From Melanopsichium pennsylvanicum (taxonomy: Eukaryota; Basidiomycota; Ustilaginomycetes; Ustilaginales), in the NCBI GenBank assembly GCA_900208305.1, contig OAPG01000006.1:62001-126000 (forward strand): 64,000 nucleotides of DNA, in the 5' to 3' direction. Shown here piece by piece: positions 31,301 to 41,425 of this stretch; position 1 is the first letter of the stretch, and each line of letters begins with the position of its first letter. The notes beneath the pieces were generated by a model. It was given only the letters and a program-made list of their open reading frames with translations, did not search any database and was not told where the DNA came from. The position numbers were made by a program, and so were the translations under genes.

Positions 31301-31984
31301 ACCCCACTCGGATTTTGAAGAGAATGAAGGAAGAGCCCACTCTGTACCCACTCGGGCAAAGCTTTGATGCCGTAGCCTATCTCGGATCCTGCCGCTTACC
31401 CTCTACATCTTGCTTGTCTTGTCTAGCATCTTGGTTCTCACTATTTTGAAAAGAGTACAGTAGCTTACTGGAGACGGCTTGCTACTACTGTTGCAGCAGG
31501 TTTGAGCCCAAGTTACGTTGATGAACAGCTTTAATGTACTGAGATGAAGAGGACGTATTGCTCTCAGCATACTGTACCAGTTACTTTTCGACTAACGTTA
31601 TTGCTTACTAGGCATGGTGTGGTCACGTCAGAATTGTTAGAGCGCAGGGTCTTGGTTCCGCATAAAAGAAACCACAAAGAAGAAAAGAATCCCGCTAAAG
31701 CACATTAATGCAAGCCACCTTTTTCGTTTCTGGCTCACTTTTCCTCCCTGCGCACCAACACTCTAACTGTGACTAACAACTGTCATCTCGAGTGACAAAC
31801 CCCACAACGATTTCACTCGTGTTGCTGTCCACATTAACACAAACGATTCATCTTGATTGCTTGGCCAACTACATTCACCCCACATTTCACCTTGCATTGC
31901 TCCAAACGCTTTGTCTCTGAGTGAAAACCGATCGGAATACACTACGACCAGCTGGATCGACACAGCACGCCAGCGCAATGCATC
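28333..31984. promoter_or_regulatory. 3.65 kb divergent intergenic region upstream of the C2H2 regulator
   Basis: This is the longest gene-free stretch in the window, between the divergent C2H2 regulator and LYR-motif genes. The C2H2 frame is open but without an ATG up to 28578, so a long 5' leader is possible. The best internal frame is at 29346-29717 (124 codons with stop, starting at an ATG, Ser/Lys/Arg-rich at first). It shows no domain and is not credible alone. I see no tRNA, repeat family or transposon remnant. Confidence 0.45.
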
Positions 31985-33310
31985 ATGGCAAGCAACAATA
32001 GCAATCTCGGCTGGCAGCGCCTCTATCGTGCTTTGTTGCGATCTTCTACGGCATCCGTACGATTCTCTCGGCCCGCTGCTCGGAATACAAGGCGTTATCT
32101 TCGAGACGAATTCGCATCTGCTCTTCTTGCAAAGCGGCCAGTAATTCCACGACCGAGCTTTGACCGCCAACGTGACACCAGTAATGAATACGAAACATTA
32201 GACGTCACTAGTGGTGGGGACAGTGAAGGACCGCCAGCAAAGCGAAACCTAGGACGAAAGCCGAAACCGATGCCGTTCCGAAATGATGCTGATACATGCC
32301 AACTGCTAAGTAATGTGACGGGCAACACCATCGCTTTCCATTTAAGCGCATCACTGCTCCCAGGTGCAAGCTCAATTCGGAAATGTGAGCCGCTTGTAAG
32401 TGATCAGATACCGACGCGCCACGCGGTATCTTCCCACACACCACTTCATCTGGATGATAAACATTTTAGACATGCCGTTCCAAGCCACGTTGACCCTCGG
32501 ACTAAGCTCGGAGCATCGGTTGCTACAAACCACGCTCTTACCCATGCCCAGAGTCAAGGCGCTGATCTGGATCTGCACGACGCAAGCAACTCCGCACATG
32601 ACGCACTAGCCCATCATGGGCCTGTGCCCATCAAAGCCAGTCGGCTGGCACATCGCACAATAGCCAACCTCTCCTCATTGACCTACCATCACCTTTCGCC
32701 ATATACCCAGATGCAGTCTCGAGCGCATCTCAAGGACAACCGTGCATTGCGCAAACCCAAGACTCTGTCCTCTTTAGCAAGAGTGCTTGGCAAAATCGAT
32801 TCTTCTTCTTCCGACTCGTCCCTGGAAGCTGCGCTGTTAGAGGGAGAGGACACAGTGGTGAATGAGGCGCATATGAAAATTGGATTTTTATACCCGAGCA
32901 TCAAGCCGAAGCGTGGACCGGTAAGTGGAAGATTGAAGGAATGGAATGGTCAGGATGCCGAAAAGGTGGTATCTGAGGGAGTGTTGGCTCAGATGCAGAT
33001 GGATCTGGACACTGTTGAAAGGCTATTGGAGGAGCATAACTCAGCCACGGTTGGGCAGGGGAAAGGGTCCAAGAAGGATCAAAGTGCGAGCAAACAAGTA
33101 CAAAAGTTGAAGACAGAAGCTGAGCAGCTCAAGAAGAGGATCAAGACGGTAACCAAAGCTCTGATGCAAGCAATAGCTCAGAGCGACTTGGAAAGTATAC
33201 CGGTGGGGCATCTGGCTGATCTCGTGGCTGCTGCACAGGACAAAGAGAGACTGCTGCTGGGCAAGAATCGTTGGTTGCGGCGAAAGAATGGCGAGTTTTT
33301 GCCCCCATGA
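31985..33310 (+). CDS. LYR-motif protein with long coiled-coil tail
   Basis: This 441-residue protein starts at ATG 31985 and has no intron. Residues 13-15 are the LYR tripeptide inside a short helix-forming basic segment (LGWQRLYRALLRSSTASVRF). A conserved-looking Arg-rich stretch follows (ARNTRRYLRDEFA, about 31-45). This is the pattern of small mitochondrial LYR proteins (Complex1_LYR / fungal DUF1763-like), which bind acyl carrier protein and help assemble Fe-S or respiratory complexes. The middle is low complexity. The C-terminus (about 335-441) is Lys/Glu/Gln-rich and predicted coiled coil, ending LLLGKNRWLRRKNGEFLPP. It is much longer than usual LYR proteins. The family call rests on the N-terminus only. 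Confidence 0.6.
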   Translation: MASNNSNLGWQRLYRALLRSSTASVRFSRPAARNTRRYLRDEFASALLAKRPVIPRPSFDRQRDTSNEYETLDVTSGGDSEGPPAKRNLGRKPKPMPFRNDADTCQLLSNVTGNTIAFHLSASLLPGASSIRKCEPLVSDQIPTRHAVSSHTPLHLDDKHFRHAVPSHVDPRTKLGASVATNHALTHAQSQGADLDLHDASNSAHDALAHHGPVPIKASRLAHRTIANLSSLTYHHLSPYTQMQSRAHLKDNRALRKPKTLSSLARVLGKIDSSSSDSSLEAALLEGEDTVVNEAHMKIGFLYPSIKPKRGPVSGRLKEWNGQDAEKVVSEGVLAQMQMDLDTVERLLEEHNSATVGQGKGSKKDQSASKQVQKLKTEAEQLKKRIKTVTKALMQAIAQSDLESIPVGHLADLVAAAQDKERLLLGKNRWLRRKNGEFLPP

Positions 33311-33824
33311 TTTGGCACATAACAGCAGGGTCCACTCATTTTTTTTTTCTTCTATTTTTTGTTGTTTTTCTTTTTTTCGCCCGATCTCGTCCAATGAAAA
33401 TTACATTACATCGTGATTAGGTACCATTCTATCTTCCCACTCGTGCAGCGGCACAACTCATGAAACAAAGCTTGTCACGTGACGCTCACAGGTTGAATTG
33501 GACGAAAAGGAAGGAGAAAGATCTGGATCAGAATTCTCGGTACTCGGAAGAGGCCCAAACGTGAACGGTAGAGGGTGCTAACAAGGAACATTTCTGCAAT
33601 CACCTCGCCTGAGTACAGCAGCTGCAGGACGCGTTTTGGCTGTGTTTGGTGTTGTTCTCCCAGCTGCAGTCAGGAGTAACTTACAGGCTCGAACAGAATT
33701 CCTTCAAATCTTGTGTCTTGGTCCCTATCTCACATCCACTTGCGCTGCATTTGCTCCTCTGGCATAGTATACCAGGCTCTCGATATGCAGCGGAATACAC
33801 ATCCACCATAATACCCATGCAAAT
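33311..33824. promoter_or_regulatory. spacer with a GTCACGTGAC palindrome
   Basis: This is about 510 bases between two same-strand genes. T-rich sequence (33340-33377) follows the LYR gene stop. A perfect 10-base palindrome, GTCACGTGAC, is at 33474-33483. This is the extended E-box bound by basic helix-loop-helix factors such as Cbf1 types, and it lies about 340 bases before the next ATG. Confidence 0.5.
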
Positions 33825-36152
33825 ATGTCATTTGAGGCAGAACAGAACGATTCTACAGGGATAGAAGACTCGCTTGATCGTCCCTCGGGAAGCCGTCCTG
33901 TCACGTCGCTCTTCACCCGACCATTGGCACAACCTTCAACAACCACATCATACGCTTTCTCAATCACCCCAAACTACTCGCTTGCCTCATTTCCACAACA
34001 ACCGCGGAACTTAGCACGCCGACCAGCACCAGTGGAACCGTCGCACGCAGCCCCGAGCTCGGCCCCTTACGCTTTGCCCCCGCGAATACAAAGACCCACT
34101 CAACGCGTGCCACAGCCAATACACGGACCTCCTTTCGCTCTGACTACTGGCTCTTCAGCTGGATTGTTTGGGCAATCCGTGGCTTCAGGTGCTGCACCCG
34201 AGATCGGCGCTAGTCATGTAGATGCATCCGGTTCCATTTCGGCAAGCTTTTCTTTTGCTCCATCAAGGGGTTTGGAAATGCTGTCAATGCCTCAACCCTC
34301 ACGACCGGGATCACCGAGCAGAACAGCGGTACATCAGCTCACGACGCCTTTCGAAGGAGCCCCGCACAGACTATCCGGACCTACAGTCGCCCCAACAATC
34401 GCGGCATCATCAGCAAGTCACACTTTCAACCCACCCAACCAACCTCAAATGCTGTTTACGCCAGGTGCGAACTTGGATACGGCCGCTCTTGCTGTTGAGC
34501 AAAGCATACGTCAACAGCGCATTGCATCCAGATCCACAAACGAAGAGGATTCACAGTCACGCAGGGGTGTTTCGTTCTCCACTAGAATTCCAACAAACCA
34601 TGATGCTGCCACGTTTACTCCGAACCAAGGCGATGGACCGCGATATGGCGCACCCCAACCACCACTCCCGCCACCGCCGCACAGAGGTATTTCACAAAGT
34701 CGAGCCATTCCAGCTTCGGACAACAGCATGTCCTACTTGGGTCAAGCGCCTCCTCCACGTACCATGAGGCCATCATACAGAGATGCAAGTATATCCTACT
34801 CAACAGACGCCTCGCTCTCCCGTCCAATTCCTGCAACTCGTCTATTCGCCAACCACCACTCTCAGCTACCTCACACTGCAGCGTCGATGTCATCTCAAGA
34901 TCTCTTCGCCACCCCGCCTCACGCAGCAGCATCTGATCCAGCTCGCCGATCATCCGAATCGATCAGCTACTCGTTCGACCCCTCGACTTCTGCCTCTGTC
35001 TCTGCCTCTGCATCAGCATCGGCATCATTGAGCATACCTGAAGCCGCGCAACGGGTGCGATTGCGCAAATGGGATGGTACACCGACCACTGTTCCTGCAT
35101 GGTTGGTCTCTGGTTCGGCAGAAATGGCCGTGGACGAGGTGTTTGAGTACGATCTTGTCTCGCGCTTTGACGTAGCCAAGCTGATCAAGCATCATTCCGA
35201 AGGTATCAACGGTCAAGCGCAGGAGTTTGGTGACGACGAAAATCAAAAGGAGAGAGAGTCAAACGAGAGCAAGGAATTACAAAGTGGAAAAGGAGAAAAT
35301 GAAATGGAGGATGTGGATGTTTTGAAGTCCATCTTGGAAGTTCAGCTAGGATTGAAGGGTTTGCATGGTTGGTATGGTCATACATATCGCAATCCACGCA
35401 GTTCACAACGTCGCTCTGAACATATATCCTCCACCAACAAGTCAGAAGAGCATCAACAGCAACAGCAGCAACAGCAGCAGGGAGATGGACGCACTTCACG
35501 CAAGAGACGTAGACGAGATTCATCCACATCAACATCTACATCCACCTCATCTTGTCTTCCTCCTCCTCCAGCAGCTTCTTCACCTGCTCGTACAGCCAGT
35601 CCACAGTCCGTCATCGACAATCACTACCATGGTCAGGCCAACAATTTCACACAGAGCCAAGAAGATGCCGAAGATGATGACGACGACGACGACGAAGACG
35701 ACGAGGATCAGGAGCAAAACGTGCCTATTGTAATCTACGACACGTTTGGCAGAGCTCGAGGTACAATCGTGCTTCCTAACTACACATCACGTGGAGGACC
35801 ATGTTTCCCACTCCCCAACCCACGTGAAACTTTTGCTATTCGACATACTGCTGCGTCAGCTCTCATGCTCCAATCCGGAACTATGTTAGCTGCGAAAGAA
35901 ACACGATTGATGCAACAAGTAGATTTGATTAAACAGCGGTATAGGGAGCTTGAAAGCTCGTCGAACTCCTCATCCTTCTCCTCCTCTTTGAATGGGAGAA
36001 CAACAAGGCTTAAAAGTGAACGCTTGTATAGCAAGCTCAAAGCAAAGAGGAAAGCGCTAGATGATTTTCGGGCCAAACAGAGGAAATCTAATAGGAAAGG
36101 ATTGCAAAATGCTTTACTGGAATCGTCTACATTCTCTTCGCGACGTTTTTGA
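33825..36152 (+). CDS. uncharacterised low-complexity protein
   Basis: I do not recognise this 775-residue protein. Residues 1 to about 400 are Pro/Ser/Ala-rich and probably disordered, with a Ser-Ala alternating run near 390-400. A moderately ordered block follows (about 405-460: RLRKWDGTPTTVPAWLVSG, then VFEYDLVSRFDVAKLIKHH). Poly-Gln (about 545-552), a basic patch (SRKRRRR), a Ser/Thr run and an acidic run (about 615-632) come next. A second ordered block (about 635-700) begins IVIYDTFGRARGTIVLPNY. The C-terminus is a basic coiled-coil-like segment (KLKAKRKALDDFRAKQRKS). The basic and acidic patches would suit a nuclear or chromatin protein, but this is only a guess. It is convergent with the RRM gene. 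Confidence 0.6.
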   Translation: MSFEAEQNDSTGIEDSLDRPSGSRPVTSLFTRPLAQPSTTTSYAFSITPNYSLASFPQQPRNLARRPAPVEPSHAAPSSAPYALPPRIQRPTQRVPQPIHGPPFALTTGSSAGLFGQSVASGAAPEIGASHVDASGSISASFSFAPSRGLEMLSMPQPSRPGSPSRTAVHQLTTPFEGAPHRLSGPTVAPTIAASSASHTFNPPNQPQMLFTPGANLDTAALAVEQSIRQQRIASRSTNEEDSQSRRGVSFSTRIPTNHDAATFTPNQGDGPRYGAPQPPLPPPPHRGISQSRAIPASDNSMSYLGQAPPPRTMRPSYRDASISYSTDASLSRPIPATRLFANHHSQLPHTAASMSSQDLFATPPHAAASDPARRSSESISYSFDPSTSASVSASASASASLSIPEAAQRVRLRKWDGTPTTVPAWLVSGSAEMAVDEVFEYDLVSRFDVAKLIKHHSEGINGQAQEFGDDENQKERESNESKELQSGKGENEMEDVDVLKSILEVQLGLKGLHGWYGHTYRNPRSSQRRSEHISSTNKSEEHQQQQQQQQQGDGRTSRKRRRRDSSTSTSTSTSSCLPPPPAASSPARTASPQSVIDNHYHGQANNFTQSQEDAEDDDDDDDEDDEDQEQNVPIVIYDTFGRARGTIVLPNYTSRGGPCFPLPNPRETFAIRHTAASALMLQSGTMLAAKETRLMQQVDLIKQRYRELESSSNSSSFSSSLNGRTTRLKSERLYSKLKAKRKALDDFRAKQRKSNRKGLQNALLESSTFSSRRF

Positions 36153-37345
36153 AATATCGTAAAATACTGTACACACTCGTGATTAGTACGTATTTTAACA
36201 TACTCTATTGTTTGTACACCTACGTTGAAGATGGACAAAGTTGTTACAACCTTTTAACTTATGGTGTGAAATGGAGCGGTTTTGGTGCACCTTGATTGGA
36301 ATGAGTTCAAGTTCTGTCTTTATGGATTTTGATGCCAGTTGTGAACTCATTGCAATGAAGAGCCGATTGCAACCCAATGTTGTCAACGATTGTCTGCATT
36401 TTGATGAGTTTGCTTGAGAAAGGTGTGTGGGGGTTGTGAGAAGTTTTACACATATACATATCTTTATGCTTACAAATGACGAGTGAAAAGGGAAAGGGAA
36501 AGTGTACATCAACAGCAGTCTATTTGTGCCTGTCTTGTTTCTCTTCAGCTATCACTATGAGTAACACAATCCTATCTGACTTACCCCACCTTGATTGCTG
36601 CACTCAAATTCAGACCACCAATAGATTGGGTGCTGCCAAGGCAGGGTCCTAACAGGTCTGCTTAAATTAGAAATTTTTTCATAACCTTTTCCTGATCAAG
36701 AGTTCATAAACAAATTGAGCTTAATTTAAAAGCCAAGGTCAAGCCAACCAGATCAAATCACTCGTTTTTATAGATAGCCAAAAGGCACACTTCGCACAAA
36801 CATCTGGTTTATAAACCTCTCTCCCACCATGCAAAAAAAAAAATGTGTTCCTTGAAGTTCAGATTGTTTACCACCTTGGGCATCTCAAACCCGCATTAAC
36901 CTGCTCACTTGAATACCCTTCGCCATCCACATACACAATTGTACAAGTCCCAGTCCAAGTGTTTTACATAATGATGATGGATGGTTACAGACTAGAATAT
37001 AGGAAATTCCAAAAATTCCAACTTTCCAACCCAATTTCCACAACTTAGTGGCTCTTAGAGCCGCCAGCTCTCCTCTCAGCAAGCTCGGTTCTCAGGGCCG
37101 CGACAGATTTCAACTGTTCCATCCCAAACCAGAAAAAAAAAAGAAAAAAGAAAAAAAAAAAAAACATGTTTCGGAACAAGACCTACACAAAAGGTATACT
37201 CTATTTCTCCCAATAATAAAAACCAATCAAATACTACTCACTGTAACAAAACCTGCATGTCTATGACCAAAGAATCCTATGCGATATGTCGAATCCGAAT
37301 CCTCCATTATATTAACCATTACTTGGTTTGTTCCAACAAACCAGC
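36153..37345. other. convergent 3' region between uncharacterised and RRM genes
   Basis: This is 1.2 kb with no credible gene. It is AT-rich, with a purine A/G tract at 37132-37164. It presumably holds two 3' UTRs. Confidence 0.5.
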
Positions 37346-40300
37346 CTACTGATGAGCACCATGCTCGTCCTGAGGCGTTCCGCTCTTACTACCCTCTCCA
37401 GCCTCGCTTCTCGTGTCTAGTGCGGACCCATTCCTTGCTACCTCGAGAGCTTTCTCGCTGATGCCTTTCAGACCAAGGAATTTGGCTGCGTTGACTTGCG
37501 AGAAAGCTAGAGGGCTCGCTTTGCCTTTAATACCACCACCACCGCTGAACGGTGCTCCCAATCCAGTACCCTCAGCGGCAGCAGCATTAGCAGCAATAGC
37601 AGACTCTTCATCAACTGCTGGCGGAGTAGGTGTACCGGCACGTTCTCGAAGCTTTGCCATTGCGCTAGCAGCTGCACTCCTTTCAGCTGTCATACTCAGA
37701 CTCCTCCTAGCCGCCGCACCTGAAGCATCCTTTGTTAGGGCTGTACCTTTTACGCTCAGCCTCGCAATGGTATTCGCTAGCTCTTCTGTGCTCGTTCCGA
37801 GCATTTCTGACCCAGCCCCGCACGACGGTGGCACTTCGCCGGCTTTCGAGCAAGACCCACCGGGACCGGCAAGAGGTGTACCAGCGGGGCTGTCCATACT
37901 TGCTCTCCTAGTCAAGTGAGCCAAGGGATTGTTGGTCGAAACTATGGGGAACGGGTATCCGTCCGAGGGTTCAACTGGTGCTGAGCCTGGAGTGACGTCG
38001 CTTGCCCTTCTTGCTGGCAGTCCGTTCGAAGCATCGGCGTGCGAAGGTCTGCGAGGACCAGCGCCAGGAGTCTTGGCTATGTTTGTGTGTACAGAAGAGA
38101 CTACTTCGTCGTCCTCATCCCTGGCGCTGTTGCTCATGCCTGACGATTGCCTGTTCGCACCACTACCACCACCCCTATCACCTCGACGCTGACCCGGAAT
38201 TTGAGACCAGTGAGGGGTAGGAGGTTGCTGATTCTGCATACCTTGACCGTATGAGGCTGGGAACATTGGATTGAAGTTCGCTCCAAGAGGTGCGCCGGGG
38301 GCGGCATTCATGAAGCCACCCGCATTGACATCTTGCGGCGCCATCGCCATCTGAGTGGTGTTTCCTCCAGCAACAGGACTAAATGGTCCGAGACCAGGGC
38401 TCAAGAACTGCGGATACAGCGGCGGAGTCTCTGGCACTTGATGAAAAGTGAAACCGGGCATTCCTGGTGTCATGGGCACCTGCATACGAGCTATCATGGG
38501 GCTCATCTGGTCCTGCAAGGCAGCACCAAAGCTGTTTACAAAGTTTGTTGCTGGGATTTGGATGCGACCTGGATGTGATGTGGGTGCGGGTGGCGAGACA
38601 AGGCCGGGAGACATGAGATCGGAAGGAAGGTATGAGGAAGCAGCACCAAAGCCTCCGTTGTTCGGAAGCGTAATGGACATTCCATAGTCATTCTCTCTAT
38701 CAGCAGAGCCTGATGCTGCAGCGGAATTCTCTGATTCCTCACCGGCGTCGTTGAAGAGTCCAAAAGGTTTGATGGTCGAATCGCGTCGATCGGCACCGCT
38801 TCCTTCAATGTTCTGGCGAGCACTGTCCATGTTCCCGAAGAGAGAGAATGACTGTTGCCCTTGAAGACCTTTTCCGGCATCTGCAAAGCCGGAGAATGCA
38901 GACACCAGCTGCTGCGATTGCTGGTACTGCTGCTGCTGGTGGTGTGAGTGCTGTTGCTGCGATTGCTGACCGTACCGTTGCTGTTGCTGCTGCAAAGACT
39001 GATGCTGCAAAGGCTGAAACTGTGAGCTAAAATTAAGCGATGCTGGATTCTGATACATGGCCTGCCCAAATGCCGCATGACCCTGCTGTTGAGGATGCTG
39101 TTGAGAAGCGAAATCGTTCCTCTGCTGTTGATGCTGCATTCCCTGCTGAGGGTATTGGCCGAAGCCACCTTGCATAGGCTGCGCTTGCATCACAGGAACA
39201 GCCGGACCGCGCACGTTGTTTGTCATGTGCGACGGCAACGCTGCGGCTGCGAAAGCGCCGGTGTACTGAGCTGGGTTACCAGGCGTTCCGACTGCCGGTC
39301 CGTTCTGAGCTGCGAATCGGTCGAAATGCACCTTGAGCGTTCGACCGCTGTACTCGTATCCATGATACAAGCGCACGGCATTCTGAGCGTCTTCTTGGGT
39401 CGCGAACAAGACCGTACCAAAGCCGCGACTTCGGCCATCTGGACCGATCGCAACATCAGCTCGCTGGATGTTGCCTGCGGCACGGAAGAGGTCCTTGAGA
39501 TCTTGCCATTGGCAGTGGAATGGAAGGTTACCGACAAACAAGACACGCCCTGCGTAAGATGTAGTGGGCATTTGCGAGTTGAACGGTTGCGACTGCATCG
39601 ACGCCACGCCGTGGCCTCCGAGCGAGCCTGGTCCTGCCGGCCAGGGTGCCATAGCGGTGGCACCAGGAAAACCAGTAGGCACCGAGGATCCGCCCGCGTT
39701 CTGCGAATACAGATTCGAGGCGTCGCCGACGGCTGCCCCCCAAACGGCAGAGGGACCCGAAGCTCCACCTAGACCTCCGCCAGCGTCTGATCCTCGACGA
39801 GACGCCATCTGGCTGGAGTTGAGCGACTGCACGGCTGATACAGCACGGTGTTGTGGCTGTCCGCCAAATCCAGTGTCGAAGTTGGAGCCGGGTCGTTGAC
39901 GGTTGGGAGTGCCGCTACCGCCGGAATTGGAATGTCCTTGCAGCATTGCTCGCTCAAATTCGGATGCCTGGTTGCCGCCACCAAGACCAGCGTCCGAGTG
40001 TGCCGAGGACGAAGCGCGTGTGGACATGGCTTGGTGATCTCCAGCTCGAGTTGGAGGAGACAGGGGAGAGGGAGAAGTAGCGCCAGAGAAAGTTCCAGGA
40101 AGATGGCCTTGACTGGCACCGAAGCCAGGAGGAACGCCAAGGAACTGCTGCTGAGTATTGAAGCCCTGATCGGCGAGAGAAAAGGAGCTTGGAGATGGTC
40201 CCATCTGACCACTACCAAAGGTGCTAGGAGACGATATGCCACCGTTACCAGGCCCAGCGGGTGCGATGGAGGGCATCACTGCGCTACCAGCAACACCAAC

Positions 40301-41425
40301 AAGCGTACCGCTGCGATCTACACGAACGTCGAGCGTCCTACCTTGCCAAGTGAAACCACCGAGCATGTCTGCGGCTTTGATGGCGTCTTGCTCAGTTGCC
40401 ATGAGAACGGTCCCATAGCCACGGCTGCGGTTGTCAGCGCTTAAGGAGACGTCTGCGCGAAGGACGGTGCCGGCCTTGCGGAAGAGATCCTTGAGGTCCT
40501 GCCATCGAACACGATATGGCAAGTTGGACACGAGGAGCTGCGTGCGCGGATCCGAAGCAGAGAGAGGACCGGTGGAGCGAGCTGCCCCCGTGCCTAGGCT
40601 GGAAGAGGCTTCAGGCTGACCAATTTCGGAAGCAGTTGAGTGCGAGGCGAGAGGGCTGGTTACATCGCCGACAGTGAAGCTACCAGAGAAGGAGCCATGA
40701 CGTGTTTCCATGGATGCGGATGAAAGGTCGGAGGAAAGTAGGTCGGTGACTGAGGTGGAAGGATCGTCCGAGAAAGATTGGCGTACAAAAGGCGGTCGAG
40801 AGCCGCTGTTGGCAGAGCTGGGTGGTGCCAGCAAAGGCGAGTTGTTGCGGACAATGAAGGAAGAAGAGAGGCGACGCTGCTGTTCGTCGCCCGAGAAAGG
40901 CGGGACAAGGGAACGTGGGGAGCGAGCACCAAAGCTATTGCCTTGCGATTGGCCGAGCGAGTCGGCGGAGCTAGGTGCAAAGCCGTTACGGCCTGGCAGC
41001 CCTTGTGGAAGTGGTGACTGGGTATGACGCGCGGCGGCTGAGGTAGCACTGAAGATAGATGGCGCATCGCCGCTGCTCTGCCGAGAATGGTCGCTGCTGT
41101 TTCGGATGCGGTCGCTGAAGCTAAAGAGACACGCTGACGAATTCGTTGCGTCTGTGCTGGTGAAAGAAGAGGGAGGCAAATTGACGTTTGGGGCGCCCTT
41201 TGAGCCGGTGGCAGCAGAGTGATCTTGACCAGAGGCGAAAGAGCTGGCCCTGCTGCTAAGTGACTGATCATCCGAGGCTAGACCATTGACACGACCAGAA
41301 GCCGCAAGATTGAGGTTGTAAGAGGGACCAAAGTCGATTGCGTGTGTGGAGAAAGGAGAAGTTGCCAGCTGAGAGGTGCTGCCTGAAGCCGCATCAGAGC
41401 TATTGCTGGAGGCGTTGTGCGACAT
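37346..41425 (-). CDS. two-RRM RNA-binding protein (Gbp2/Hrb1-like)
   Basis: This 1,359-residue intronless protein starts at ATG 41425. RRM1 is at about 295-372 (LLVSNLPYRVRWQDLKDLFRKAG, RGYGTVLM) and RRM2 at about 625-705 (RVLFVGNLPFHCQWQDLKDLF, RGFGTVLFA). Both have intact RNP1 and RNP2 motifs. The shared WQDLKDLFR helix and ADV strand are typical of the yeast Gbp2/Hrb1 mRNA-export family. The long N-terminus is Ser-rich. The region after RRM2 is Gln/Pro/Met-rich with poly-Gln at about 810-860, prion-like in composition. The tail is Ala/Gly-rich. I infer a role in mRNA packaging, export or translation control; RNA targets cannot be read from the sequence. It is divergent from the uS5m gene. 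Confidence 0.8.
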   Translation of the reverse strand: MSHNASSNSSDAASGSTSQLATSPFSTHAIDFGPSYNLNLAASGRVNGLASDDQSLSSRASSFASGQDHSAATGSKGAPNVNLPPSSFTSTDATNSSACLFSFSDRIRNSSDHSRQSSGDAPSIFSATSAAARHTQSPLPQGLPGRNGFAPSSADSLGQSQGNSFGARSPRSLVPPFSGDEQQRRLSSSFIVRNNSPLLAPPSSANSGSRPPFVRQSFSDDPSTSVTDLLSSDLSSASMETRHGSFSGSFTVGDVTSPLASHSTASEIGQPEASSSLGTGAARSTGPLSASDPRTQLLVSNLPYRVRWQDLKDLFRKAGTVLRADVSLSADNRSRGYGTVLMATEQDAIKAADMLGGFTWQGRTLDVRVDRSGTLVGVAGSAVMPSIAPAGPGNGGISSPSTFGSGQMGPSPSSFSLADQGFNTQQQFLGVPPGFGASQGHLPGTFSGATSPSPLSPPTRAGDHQAMSTRASSSAHSDAGLGGGNQASEFERAMLQGHSNSGGSGTPNRQRPGSNFDTGFGGQPQHRAVSAVQSLNSSQMASRRGSDAGGGLGGASGPSAVWGAAVGDASNLYSQNAGGSSVPTGFPGATAMAPWPAGPGSLGGHGVASMQSQPFNSQMPTTSYAGRVLFVGNLPFHCQWQDLKDLFRAAGNIQRADVAIGPDGRSRGFGTVLFATQEDAQNAVRLYHGYEYSGRTLKVHFDRFAAQNGPAVGTPGNPAQYTGAFAAAALPSHMTNNVRGPAVPVMQAQPMQGGFGQYPQQGMQHQQQRNDFASQQHPQQQGHAAFGQAMYQNPASLNFSSQFQPLQHQSLQQQQQRYGQQSQQQHSHHQQQQYQQSQQLVSAFSGFADAGKGLQGQQSFSLFGNMDSARQNIEGSGADRRDSTIKPFGLFNDAGEESENSAAASGSADRENDYGMSITLPNNGGFGAASSYLPSDLMSPGLVSPPAPTSHPGRIQIPATNFVNSFGAALQDQMSPMIARMQVPMTPGMPGFTFHQVPETPPLYPQFLSPGLGPFSPVAGGNTTQMAMAPQDVNAGGFMNAAPGAPLGANFNPMFPASYGQGMQNQQPPTPHWSQIPGQRRGDRGGGSGANRQSSGMSNSARDEDDEVVSSVHTNIAKTPGAGPRRPSHADASNGLPARRASDVTPGSAPVEPSDGYPFPIVSTNNPLAHLTRRASMDSPAGTPLAGPGGSCSKAGEVPPSCGAGSEMLGTSTEELANTIARLSVKGTALTKDASGAAARRSLSMTAERSAAASAMAKLRERAGTPTPPAVDEESAIAANAAAAEGTGLGAPFSGGGGIKGKASPLAFSQVNAAKFLGLKGISEKALEVARNGSALDTRSEAGEGSKSGTPQDEHGAHQ

